From: Acidobacteriota bacterium
GTDB lineage: Bacteria > Acidobacteriota > Thermoanaerobaculia > Multivoradales > JAHEKO01
Length of the DNA: 19,630 nt
Reading direction: 5' to 3'
NCBI GenBank assembly: GCA_027296385.1
Contig: JAPUJD010000055.1
Span: 1-19,630 of the forward strand
The notes under the pieces are model-generated. The model was not told the DNA's origin and did not search any database. It saw only the letters and a list, made by a program, of their open reading frames with translations. Shown here in pieces: positions 8,000 to 14,975 of this stretch. Numbering within the stretch: position 1 is the first letter of the stretch; each line of letters begins with the position of its first letter. The translations under genes and the position numbers were made by a program.

Positions 8000-8098
8000 C
8001 CTTCGAGTTCAAAACGACTTATCAGGGCTCGATCTTTCCTGAATTATGGAAGCTACGGGCCCTGGCCCGAATCCCGGATACGAGGAGGTACTTTCCCC
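8000..8098 (+). promoter_or_regulatory. Leader of rpsA with small hairpin and ribosome binding site
   Basis: The predicted 5' untranslated region contains a GC-rich inverted repeat at 8056-8069 (CGGGC, 4-nt loop, GCCCG). A weaker TCAGG/CCTGA pair lies at 8022-8026 and 8038-8042. GAGGAGG, a strong Shine-Dalgarno match, is at 8082-8088, 10 nt before the ATG. In E. coli, S1 represses its own mRNA through leader structure. Whether this leader does so is inference. Confidence 0.45.
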
Positions 8099-9838
8099 AT
8101 GGAGTCCACGGAAGAGCAGCTCGAGAGTTCAGCGGCAAGCGCAGACAAGAGCTCCGCTGACAGCCAGACCGAGCTGACCGAAGACGAGATGGTGGCTCTC
8201 TATGACGAGAGCATGAGGCATCTCGCCGAGGGTGAGATCGTGACCGGGAAGGTCATCGAGATCACCTCGAACGACGTCGTCATCGACGTCGGCTACAAGT
8301 CCGAGGGCTTGATACCCATTCAGGAGTTCACTTCTTTCGCCGGCGAGCTGGGCGTCGAAGTAGGGGACGAGGTCGAGGTTCTGCTAGAGCGCGCCGAGGA
8401 CATCGAGGGCCACGTGCTGCTCTCGAAGCGCAAGGCGGAGAGGCTCAAGGTCTGGTCCGGAATTGAAAAGAGCTATCAGGCAGGCGAAACGATCAAGGGT
8501 CGCGTCATCGACCGCATCAAGGGCGGCCTGACCGTCGACATCGGCATCCGGGCCTTCCTGCCCGGTTCTCTGGTCGACATCAGGCCGATCAAGCACCTCG
8601 AGTCGCTACGCGGCGAGGAGCTCGAGTTCAAGGTCATCAGCATGGACAAGCGTCGCAACAACGTGGTGCTCTCCCGCAAGGCGATTCTCGAGCGCGAGTT
8701 CAAAGCCAAGAAGGTCGAGACGCTCAAGAACCTGCGTGAAGGCATCCGGATGGATGGCGTGGTCAAGAACATCACAGACTACGGCGTGTTCATCGATCTT
8801 GGTGGCATCGACGGCCTGCTCCACATAACGGACATTTCGTGGGGCCGGGTCAACCACCCGTCCGAGCACTTCAGCGTCGGAGACGAGACCGAGATCATCA
8901 TCCTCAAGTTCGATCCCCAAACCGAGCGTGTCTCACTGGGCTACAAACAGCGCTCCGAAGACCCCTGGGTGCTGGTCGACAAGAAATATCCGCTCGGCTC
9001 ACGGGTGCGCGGCAAGGTCGTGAGCCTCGTCGAGTACGGCGCGTTCGTCGAGCTCGAGGAGGGCGTCGAGGGGCTCGTCCACGTCAGCGAGATGTCGTGG
9101 ACCAAGAAGGTGGTCAACCCCTCGAAGATCCTCGAGGCGGGGGACGAGGTCGAGGCCATCGTCTCGGAGCTCGACCTGGATCAGCGGCGCATCAGCCTCT
9201 CGCTGCGCCAGGCGGACCGCAACCCCTGGGAGGAGCTCCTGGTCAACCTCCCGGTGGGTTCGGTGGTCGAAGGCAAGGTGCGAAACCTCACCGAGTTCGG
9301 CGCTTTCGTTCAGATCACCGACGAGATCGACGGCCTCGTGCACGTTTCCGACATGAGCTGGACGAAACGGATCAAGCACCCGTCCGAGGTGCTCAGTCGG
9401 GGCGAAGAGATCAAGGCGCGCATCACCAACATAGATGTCGCGAACCAACGGGTCTCCCTGTCGATCAAGGAGTTCTTGCCCAACGAGTGGAGCACCTTCG
9501 CGCAGACACACAAGATAGGGGATGTGGTCACTGGCCCAGTGGTCAACGTGACCGACTTTGGTATCTTCGTCGACATCTACGACGGTCTGGAGGGTTTGGC
9601 TCACGTCAGCGAGATCGATGTCGAAACGTGCCTGGAAGAGGACTTCCCGACTGGCAGTTTCGTCAATGCGCGCGTCCTGCGAATCGAGGAGGAGGACAAG
9701 AAGGTCGGTCTGACGATGCGCGACGTCGAGCAGCCGAGCGCCGAGGAGATCTCCGAGCTTCACAAGCGGCGTGAGAAAGCCCGCCAGAAACACGAGGCGG
9801 CGGTCGAAACTGCGGAGGCGAGCGGCGAGGAAGAGTAG
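8099..9838 (+). CDS. rpsA: 30S ribosomal protein S1
   Basis: S1 binds mRNA single strands and helps load structured or weak-Shine-Dalgarno messages on the 30S subunit. The 579-aa protein has the full six-domain layout: OB-fold S1 repeats at about residues 45-111, 129-194, 214-283, 300-370, 386-457 and 472-542. The first two are the divergent ribosome-binding type. Repeats 3-5 carry the classic pattern GAFVEL...GLVHVSEMSW. An acidic N-terminal tail (1-40) and a charged C-terminal tail flank them. The ATG has a strong ribosome binding site and the gene its own sigma-70 promoter. ihfB follows 17 nt after the stop, so the two are probably co-transcribed. Confidence 0.97.
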   Translation: MESTEEQLESSAASADKSSADSQTELTEDEMVALYDESMRHLAEGEIVTGKVIEITSNDVVIDVGYKSEGLIPIQEFTSFAGELGVEVGDEVEVLLERAEDIEGHVLLSKRKAERLKVWSGIEKSYQAGETIKGRVIDRIKGGLTVDIGIRAFLPGSLVDIRPIKHLESLRGEELEFKVISMDKRRNNVVLSRKAILEREFKAKKVETLKNLREGIRMDGVVKNITDYGVFIDLGGIDGLLHITDISWGRVNHPSEHFSVGDETEIIILKFDPQTERVSLGYKQRSEDPWVLVDKKYPLGSRVRGKVVSLVEYGAFVELEEGVEGLVHVSEMSWTKKVVNPSKILEAGDEVEAIVSELDLDQRRISLSLRQADRNPWEELLVNLPVGSVVEGKVRNLTEFGAFVQITDEIDGLVHVSDMSWTKRIKHPSEVLSRGEEIKARITNIDVANQRVSLSIKEFLPNEWSTFAQTHKIGDVVTGPVVNVTDFGIFVDIYDGLEGLAHVSEIDVETCLEEDFPTGSFVNARVLRIEEEDKKVGLTMRDVEQPSAEEISELHKRREKARQKHEAAVETAEASGEEE

Positions 9839-9855
9839 GCCGGAAGGGGGACAGC

Positions 9856-10152
9856 GTGGCGAAAGGCGGGATGACGAAGGCGGAATTGGTGGAGCGTGTC
9901 GCGCGGGATACGCTGCTGACCAAGAAACATGCGGAGCTGGTGGTCAACACGGTGTTCGACAGCATCGTCGAGTCGCTGAGAGATGGAGACAAGATCGAGC
10001 TCCGCGGGTTCGGCAGTTTTCGTCTCCGCTATCGAGGCCCACGCATCGGCAGGAATCCGAAGACCGGTGCCAGGGTCGAGGTCCCGCCGAAAAGGATTCC
10101 CTACTTCAAGCCCGGCAAGGACCTTCGAGAGCTGCTGAACGATCGAGGGTAG
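9856..10152 (+). CDS. ihfB: Integration host factor beta-like DNA-bending protein (HU/IHF family)
   Basis: HU/IHF proteins are small dimers that bend DNA and organise the nucleoid. This 98-aa protein has the helical dimer body (TKAELVERVARD start) and the signature ELRGFGSFRLRYRGPRIGRNPKTG, with the intercalating-proline arm. It ends FKPGKDLREL. The IELRGFGSF...YR.PR.GRNPKTG and YFKPGKDLR pattern is closer to IHF-beta than to HU, and position after rpsA matches the proteobacterial rpsA-ihfB pair. It could act as a homodimer, since no IHF-alpha is in view. The start is GTG behind GGAAGGGGG (9842-9850); an internal ATG at 9871 is possible. Confidence 0.88.
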   Translation: MAKGGMTKAELVERVARDTLLTKKHAELVVNTVFDSIVESLRDGDKIELRGFGSFRLRYRGPRIGRNPKTGARVEVPPKRIPYFKPGKDLRELLNDRG

Positions 10153-10183
10153 ATCGGTACCGTCGAAACGTTCAGATCTGCAG

Positions 10184-10198
10184 GTTCACAGCGTGAAC
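10184..10198 (+). repeat. Perfect 6+6 inverted repeat across a GTG start codon
   Basis: GTTCAC-AGC-GTGAAC at 10184-10198 is a perfect inverted repeat with a 3-nt centre. The right arm contains the GTG (10193-10195) proposed as the start of the next gene. As RNA it would form a 6-bp hairpin that buries the start; as DNA it could be an operator-like half-site pair. Function is not known. Confidence 0.5.
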
Positions 10199-10627
10199 GA
10201 AGTCGAAGGCCGGTCCTCCGAGGCCATGCCCACCAGCGACGAGAGCTCGCCGCAGGAGAGCGGGGTTCTCTTGGCGGTGGCCCCGCTTCTCGCCTGGCTG
10301 GTGCCGGGAGCGGGCCATTTTCTACTCGGCAAGCGAGGCCGCGCAGTGGCCTTTTGCGCTATCGTTTTTTTCTGCGCCGTGATCGGCTGCCAACTCGAAG
10401 GACGGCTCGACACGATCAACGACAACGATCCGTTGAGCGTGATCGCCACTCTGGCCTCGCTCGGAAGTGGCGCCATCTATCTCGCCCTCAGGCTCGTCGT
10501 CGGCTACGAAGGCAACATCGTGGCCGCCGGCTTCGAGTATGGCACGACCTTCCTGAGGACCGCTGGGATTCTCAACCTGCTCCTGGTCCTCGACGCCTTG
10601 GACATTGCACGTGGACGCAAGAGCTGA
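10193..10627 (+). CDS. Small hypothetical membrane protein (possibly DUF6677-like)
   Basis: This 144-aa protein is not one I can name with confidence. It has a polar N-terminus (1-24, Ser/Glu rich). A Pro/Gly-containing hydrophobic segment follows (about 25-43, WLVPGAGHFLLGKRGRA), then membrane helices at about 49-67, 82-102 and 121-139. The PGAGHF...GKRGRA pattern resembles small membrane proteins annotated in Acidobacteriota (DUF6677), which is recall and not a search result. Start choice is open: GTG 10193 lies in a perfect inverted repeat with a poor Shine-Dalgarno, while ATG 10226 (residue 12) has GAGG just upstream. It sits 40 nt after ihfB and 13 nt before another small membrane gene that overlaps lpxB. 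A run of seven T at 10365-10371 encodes Val-Phe-Phe. Confidence 0.72.
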   Translation: MNEVEGRSSEAMPTSDESSPQESGVLLAVAPLLAWLVPGAGHFLLGKRGRAVAFCAIVFFCAVIGCQLEGRLDTINDNDPLSVIATLASLGSGAIYLALRLVVGYEGNIVAAGFEYGTTFLRTAGILNLLLVLDALDIARGRKS

Positions 10628-10640
10628 GGCCTAGCCAGAG

Positions 10641-10832
10641 ATGAGTCATTTCGGTCTGATGGCACTCTACGCTCTCCTGCTGTCAGTCTTCTTCGCACTG
10701 CTGTGGAAGCGCGCGAGACGTGAGCAAGTGCGCCTCTTCCTGCAGCTGTTTCTGGGCATGATGGGTGGCGCCCTGATTCTGGCCTGGCTGATGTACATGC
10801 TGCCGGCCGGGCCGCCAGCTCCCATTCCGTGA
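10641..10832 (+). CDS. Small two-helix membrane protein upstream of lpxB
   Basis: This 63-aa protein has two hydrophobic helices, about residues 4-22 and 34-55. They are joined by a basic loop (WKRARREQVR), and the tail is proline rich (PAGPPAPIP). Met and Leu are frequent. I do not recognise a family. Its stop overlaps the GTG start of lpxB by 4 nt (GTGA), so lpxB translation is probably coupled to it; that coupling and the plausible protein are the main evidence that it is real. A role near lipid-A synthesis at the inner membrane is possible by context only. Confidence 0.68.
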   Translation: MSHFGLMALYALLLSVFFALLWKRARREQVRLFLQLFLGMMGGALILAWLMYMLPAGPPAPIP

Positions 10833-11965
10833 TCGAGCCTGACGGCGCCGAGCAGCTGCTGGTCGTCGCCGGTGAGGCCTCGGGTGACACGCACGCGGCG
10901 GAGCTCCTGCATGAGTTGGCCGGCCGTTGCCCCGGCCTGAAGACGTTCGGGCTGGGTGGCGGTCGCTGTGCCGAGGCCGGCCTCGAGCGTGTGGCGAAGA
11001 GCTCCGAGATCTCGGTCGTCGGGATCACCGAAGCATGGCGAATCCTGCCACGGGCGCTGAAGATCTTCCGGCTCCTTCTCGCCGAGGTCGATCGGCGGGG
11101 GGCGAGGACGGCTCTGCTGGTCGATTTCCCCGAATTCAATCTGCGCTTGGCGAAGGCCCTCGCCAAGAGGGGAGTGCGAGTCGTCTACTATGTGAGCCCC
11201 CAGGTCTGGGCCTGGCGCAGGGGGCGGGTCAAGACGATCGCCCGCGTGGTCGACCAGATGTTGGTGTTGTTTCCATTCGAAGAGGCGTTCTATCGGGAGC
11301 ATGGTGTCGACGCGATTCACGTCGGGCATCCCCTGGTCGATCAGGTGCCCGTCCTCGATCGCCCGCCGATCTCCGCGGGCGGGCGACGGACTCTCTGCCT
11401 TTTGCCAGGATCGCGGTCGAGCGAGGTTCGAGCGCATCTGCCGGTCATGGCCGAGGCGGTCACCCTCCTGGCCGAACGCATGGACCTTAGCATCCGCTGG
11501 ATCGTGGCGCCGGGGCTCGACCCCGCCAGGTTCGAGCACGTGGTGCCGTCGGGGCTCGACTGCGAGGTGGTCACCGAGGCTAGATTCGAGGCGATCGCGG
11601 CGGCCGACCTGGCGCTCTGTGCCTCGGGTACCGCGACCTTGGAGGTGGGTCTGCTCGGCACGCCCATGATCGTCATCTACAAGGTGAGCCGGCTGACGTC
11701 ATGGATCGGGAGGACTTTGATAAGGCTACCGAGCATCAGTCTGGTCAACCTCGTGCTCGATCGCCCGGCCGTGCCCGAGCTCTTGCAGGAAGCGGCTACG
11801 GCGCAGAGCATCAGCTCGCTGGCAGGGGACCTGTTGAGCGATCTAGTGCGACTACGAAGTATGATCGGTGACCTTGCCGAGCTTCGCACCAGGCTTGGGG
11901 AGAGTGGCGCCAGCTCGCGGGCAGCCGCGGTTGTCGAGCGAGTGCTGCAGGGCGAGAAAGAGTAG
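10829..11965 (+). CDS. lpxB: Lipid-A-disaccharide synthase
   Basis: LpxB is a peripheral inner-membrane GT19 glycosyltransferase that joins lipid X to UDP-diacylglucosamine, forming the lipid-A disaccharide. The 378-aa length is normal. The N-terminal AGEASGDTHAA motif is at about 14-24, the VDFPEFNLRLA segment holds D99 (matching the essential Asp of E. coli LpxB), and YYVSPQVWAWRRGR lies at about 120-133. The nucleotide-binding LLPGSRSSEVRAHLP is at about 191-205, and the C-terminal ASGTATLE motif and YK are also present. The GTG start overlaps the preceding small gene by 4 nt. This gene is the evidence for an LPS-bearing outer membrane. Other lpx genes are not in the window. Confidence 0.96.
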   Translation: MIEPDGAEQLLVVAGEASGDTHAAELLHELAGRCPGLKTFGLGGGRCAEAGLERVAKSSEISVVGITEAWRILPRALKIFRLLLAEVDRRGARTALLVDFPEFNLRLAKALAKRGVRVVYYVSPQVWAWRRGRVKTIARVVDQMLVLFPFEEAFYREHGVDAIHVGHPLVDQVPVLDRPPISAGGRRTLCLLPGSRSSEVRAHLPVMAEAVTLLAERMDLSIRWIVAPGLDPARFEHVVPSGLDCEVVTEARFEAIAAADLALCASGTATLEVGLLGTPMIVIYKVSRLTSWIGRTLIRLPSISLVNLVLDRPAVPELLQEAATAQSISSLAGDLLSDLVRLRSMIGDLAELRTRLGESGASSRAAAVVERVLQGEKE

Positions 11966-11973
11966 GTGGACGC

Positions 11974-12852
11974 GTGAGGAGCATGACCGGCTTCGGCCAG
12001 GCGGGTGGGGAGAATGAAAGCTACCGGGTGGCAGTTTCGGTGCGTAGCGTCAACCATCGTTTCCTCGATCTCGCGATCCGGCTGGCCGAGGAGTACCGCG
12101 ACGTCGAGCCAGCGGTGAGGCGATTGCTCGACGAGCGACTGGACCGGGGGCGCGTCGATCTGAGGGTCGCGATCGATTTTCTGGGCGCCGGCGGGACCGA
12201 AGTGACGATCGACGGCCAGGTGGTCGCCGGCCTCCTGAGAGCGGCGGCACAGATCGACGCCGCGGGGCTGAGCTCGAAATCCCTGACGACGGCCGACTTG
12301 TTGAAGCTGCCCGAAGTGGTCCGAGTCCGTCGCCGCTCCGGCGAGCTGGCGCCGGTCGATCGCGAGCTGATCCTCGAGGTCGCCAACCAGGCTCTCGATA
12401 GCCTCCTCGAGATGCGAGAGCATGAGGGTGAGCAGCTGGCGGGCGCTCTGCAGGCACGGTTGGAAGAGTTGGCGGAGCTGGTCGCCCGACTCTCGGCCGA
12501 GCGCGAAGGGGTCCGTCGGCGACTGTTGGAGAACATGCGGCAGCGCGTCGAGGACCTGCTGGCGGGGAAAGAGATCACACCGGAACAGCTGGCCCGGGAG
12601 ACGGCACTGTTGGCGGAGAAGATCGACGTCCAAGAGGAACTGGATCGACTGGCGGCTCACATGGAGGCGTTCGACAGGAGCATGGCGAGCGAGGAATCGA
12701 TCGGTCGACGGCTGGACTTCCTGGCGCAGGAGATCCATCGCGAGCTCAACACCCTCGGTGTCAAGTGCCGAGACGCCAAGATGGCCCAGTGGGTGGTCGA
12801 CGGCAAGGTGGCTTGTGAACAGTTGCGCGAGCAGGTGCAGAATGTCGAGTAG
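11974..12852 (+). CDS. yicC: YicC/YloC family endoribonuclease
   Basis: YicC-type proteins are conserved in bacteria, and E. coli and Bacillus members have been reported to act as endoribonucleases. The 292-aa protein starts with the family signature RSMTGFGQA, has the YicC-N region with SVNHRFLDL, and a coiled-coil middle (about 145-215). It ends in the DUF1732 block: LDFLAQEIHRELNTLG then REQVQNVE. The ending is slightly divergent: VKCRDAKMAQWVVDGK replaces the more usual SK..D..I...VVE.K. GTG start 8 nt after lpxB. The last 11 nt overlap gmk, the usual partner of yicC. Confidence 0.93.
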   Translation: MRSMTGFGQAGGENESYRVAVSVRSVNHRFLDLAIRLAEEYRDVEPAVRRLLDERLDRGRVDLRVAIDFLGAGGTEVTIDGQVVAGLLRAAAQIDAAGLSSKSLTTADLLKLPEVVRVRRRSGELAPVDRELILEVANQALDSLLEMREHEGEQLAGALQARLEELAELVARLSAEREGVRRRLLENMRQRVEDLLAGKEITPEQLARETALLAEKIDVQEELDRLAAHMEAFDRSMASEESIGRRLDFLAQEIHRELNTLGVKCRDAKMAQWVVDGKVACEQLREQVQNVE

Positions 12853-13516
12853 TGGGGTGAATTCGAGCCCCAGGGCGAGCCTCTTCGTTCTGGCGGCTCC
12901 CTCCGGAACGGGGAAGACGACCTTGATCCAGAGGGCCTTTTCCGGCGAGTGGCCGGACGGTGGGCCGCCGGAGTTCTCGGTCAGTCACAACACCCGCGAC
13001 CCGAGGCCAGGGGAGGTCGAAGGAGAGCATTACTACTTCGTCGACGAGGCCGAGTTCCAGGGGATGATCGCCGCTGGCGAGTTTCTCGAGTGGGCCCAAG
13101 TCCACGGCCAGCTCAAGGGCACGTCTGGTAATGAGGTCGAAGGCCGGTTGGAGGCCGGTGTCGATGTGCTGCTCGACATCGACGTGCAGGGGGTGGAGAG
13201 CGTACTGGCGGTCAGGCCGGATGCCTGCTCCATCCTCATCGTGCCGCCGAGCTTCGACGAGTTGAAGCGCCGCATCCTCGATCGCGGCCACGACAGCTCC
13301 GGCGACGTGACCCGTCGGCTATCCGTATCTCTCTGTGAAATAGAACGTTACGCGTTGTTCGACTATGTTATAATAAATGATGATGCGGAGCGAGCCGGCC
13401 GCCAACTGATCGCGATCATCGTCGCGTGGCGTAGCCGGCTGGCGCGCAGGTTGCACCGTATCGAGATGATTTTGGAAGACTTTCACCGGGCCCTCGAGCC
13501 CGGTGAGCGAAGGTAA
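12842..13516 (+). CDS. gmk: Guanylate kinase
   Basis: Gmk converts GMP or dGMP plus ATP to the diphosphate. The 224-aa protein has the P-loop APSGTGKT (19-26). The GMP-binding segment SVSHNTRDPRPGEVEGEHYYFV (47-68) keeps both arginines, and the LDIDVQG motif and lid arginines (RRILDRG, TRRL) are present. One oddity: the conserved Tyr of the YGTS GMP-site motif is Lys92 here (LKGTS). The reading frame is open upstream, but ATG 12842 matches family length and overlaps yicC by 11 nt. GTG 12857 is an alternative start. The 3' end holds an AT-rich patch with rare ATA codons that looks like a promoter. rpoZ follows 13 nt later, a very common arrangement. Confidence 0.93.
   Translation: MSSSGVNSSPRASLFVLAAPSGTGKTTLIQRAFSGEWPDGGPPEFSVSHNTRDPRPGEVEGEHYYFVDEAEFQGMIAAGEFLEWAQVHGQLKGTSGNEVEGRLEAGVDVLLDIDVQGVESVLAVRPDACSILIVPPSFDELKRRILDRGHDSSGDVTRRLSVSLCEIERYALFDYVIINDDAERAGRQLIAIIVAWRSRLARRLHRIEMILEDFHRALEPGERR
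13366..13374 (+). promoter_or_regulatory. Candidate extended -10 promoter inside gmk for rpoZ-coaBC
   Basis: TGTTATAAT at 13366-13374 is a perfect extended -10 (TGn plus TATAAT) inside an otherwise GC-rich coding region. No -35 box is evident at 16-18 nt spacing, which extended -10 promoters can do without. Transcription would start near 13380, about 150 nt before the rpoZ ATG. The same bases encode residues FDYVIINDD of Gmk using rare AT-rich codons. Confidence 0.5.
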
Positions 13517-13529
13517 CTGGAGAGAATCG

Positions 13530-13751
13530 ATGGATCGAATACCCGACAGGATCGACAGCCGTTTCCGCTACATTCTTCTGGCCGCGCAGCGCGCCGAACA
13601 GCTGCTCAAGGGCGGCACACCCAAAATCGAAACCACCGAGACCAAGCCGACCCGGGTGGCAATGAACGAGATCTCGACTGACCTGATCGCGTGGGACTAC
13701 GGTCCGGCTCCTGAGGTCGACGAGGTCGAGGAAGCTCCGGCGGAGACCTGA
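13530..13751 (+). CDS. rpoZ: RNA polymerase omega subunit
   Basis: Omega helps fold and hold the beta-prime subunit of RNA polymerase. The 73-aa protein shows the family core: RYILLAAQRAEQLLKGG (about 12-28), KPTRVAMNEI (38-47) and LIAW, then a short acidic tail. The frame opens at 13503, inside gmk, but ATG 13530 has GGAGAG at 13519-13524 at good spacing and gives the expected N-terminus MDRIPDRIDS. It lies between gmk and coaBC, the standard place for rpoZ. The candidate gmk-internal promoter may drive it. Confidence 0.93.
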   Translation: MDRIPDRIDSRFRYILLAAQRAEQLLKGGTPKIETTETKPTRVAMNEISTDLIAWDYGPAPEVDEVEEAPAET

Positions 13752-13756
13752 GCCCG

Positions 13757-14971
13757 TTGCGCGTCCTTCTGGGCGTCTGTGGGGGAATCGCCGCCTACAA
13801 GGCGGCGGAGTTGGTGCGCGCCCTGCGCGGAGCCGGCCACGAGGTCCGCTGTGCCCTGACTCGTAGCGCCGAGTCGTTCGTTACGCCGCTGACCCTGGAA
13901 GTGCTCAGTACCGAGCGGGTCTACCGCCAGGAGTATCTGCAACCAACCGAGACCGGTGAGGAGCTTCATGTCGAGCTCGCGGCCTGGGCCGAGGCGATCT
14001 GCGTCGTGCCCGCGACTGCGCACACGATCGGGCGGTTGGCACACGGACTGGCGGACGACTTCCTGACCACCACCGTTCTTGCGTTCGACGGTCCTATCAT
14101 CGTCGCGCCTGCCATGCACTCGATCATGTGGATGCAGCCGGCGGTGCAGAGCAACGCGGAGCTGTTGCGCAAGCGCGGAGTCGCAATCGTCGGGCCGGTC
14201 ATCGGGGAGCTCGCTTCGGGCGGGAGCGGCGTTGGCCGGCTAGTTGATCTGACGGTCCTTCTCGACGTGATCGAGCGTTCGCAAGGCAGTGGCGAGTTGG
14301 CGGGCTTGACGGTTCTGGTGACGGCCGGACCGACCCACGAGGCGATCGATCCGGTCCGCTTTTTGAGCAATCGCTCCAGCGGGAAAATGGGCTTCGCGCT
14401 GGCCGCGGAGGCGGCTCGCCGGGGTGCCCGTTCGGTGCTGGTCGCGGGGCCGGTCGAGTTGCCGACTCCCGCTGGGGTCGAGCGCATTGATGTGGTCAGC
14501 GCAGCCGAGATGCATGAGGCCGTGGAGCGCCGCGCGGCGCGGGCTGACCTGATCATCATGGTGGCGGCGGTGGGCGATTTTCGCGTGAGTTCGACGGCGC
14601 ACCGCAAGCTCGAGAAGTCCGAGCTCAGCGGTGGCCTCAGCCTGCAGCAGACACCGGATATCCTCAAAGGACTGGCTGAATCCGCCCCTGGCGCCCTGCG
14701 TGTGGGCTTCGCCGCGGAGACGGAGAACCTCGAGGCCGGGGCTTGCCGCAAGCTGGAGCAGAAGGATGCGGCCTTCATCATCGCCAATGACGTCTCGCGC
14801 AGCGATATCGGCTTCGGCCAAAACGAGAACGAAGTGCTCGTCTTCTCCCGCGACGCCGAGCCACAGCTGATTCCAAAGGCAAGCAAGGACGCGATCGCGA
14901 GGTCCCTCTTCGACATCCTGGGGCCGGCCGTCCTGGCTCACGGCGCAGCGCTCTCGCGCGTCGCGAGTTGA
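13757..14971 (+). CDS. coaBC: Bifunctional phosphopantothenoylcysteine decarboxylase / phosphopantothenate-cysteine ligase
   Basis: CoaBC makes 4'-phosphopantetheine for coenzyme A: CoaB ligates cysteine to phosphopantothenate with CTP, and flavin-dependent CoaC decarboxylates the product. The 404-aa protein has both halves. CoaC (1-180) shows GVCGGIAAYKA, catalytic H71 in LHVELA, PATAHTIGRLA and PAMHSIMW. CoaB (from about 184) shows TAGPTHEAIDPVRF, SNRSSGKMG with N205, AAVGDF, RKLEKSE and GFAAETEN. Two canonical residues differ: PAMN is PAMH (H121), and the LACG cysteine is Ser154 (LASGGSGVGR). As I recall, actinobacterial enzymes have similar changes. The start is TTG, 5 nt after rpoZ; no better start is visible. 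Confidence 0.94.
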   Translation: MRVLLGVCGGIAAYKAAELVRALRGAGHEVRCALTRSAESFVTPLTLEVLSTERVYRQEYLQPTETGEELHVELAAWAEAICVVPATAHTIGRLAHGLADDFLTTTVLAFDGPIIVAPAMHSIMWMQPAVQSNAELLRKRGVAIVGPVIGELASGGSGVGRLVDLTVLLDVIERSQGSGELAGLTVLVTAGPTHEAIDPVRFLSNRSSGKMGFALAAEAARRGARSVLVAGPVELPTPAGVERIDVVSAAEMHEAVERRAARADLIIMVAAVGDFRVSSTAHRKLEKSELSGGLSLQQTPDILKGLAESAPGALRVGFAAETENLEAGACRKLEQKDAAFIIANDVSRSDIGFGQNENEVLVFSRDAEPQLIPKASKDAIARSLFDILGPAVLAHGAALSRVAS

Positions 14972-14975
14972 GTCG

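Noticed and set aside
8839..9774. 311-codon plus-strand frame inside rpsA in another phase
   Set aside because: Low-complexity Arg/Gly/Gln composition; a shadow of the rpsA frame.
8999..9793. 264-codon minus-strand frame opposite rpsA
   Set aside because: Arises from the repeated S1 domains and GC bias; no protein family seen.
8099..9838. Tandem DNA repeat in rpsA
   Set aside because: The similarity is at protein level between S1 domains and is normal for the family; DNA repeats are diverged.
10365..10371. Run of seven T in the 144-aa membrane gene as a possible programmed slippage site
   Set aside because: The frame is intact and hydrophobic on both sides, and no alternative frame gives a sensible product.
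11677..12738. 353-codon minus-strand frame opposite lpxB/yicC
   Set aside because: Opposes two recognised conserved genes; no start context or recognisable domain.
12422..12841. 140-codon N-terminal extension of guanylate kinase
   Set aside because: It is a shadow of yicC; Gmk proteins start close to the P-loop, as with ATG 12842.
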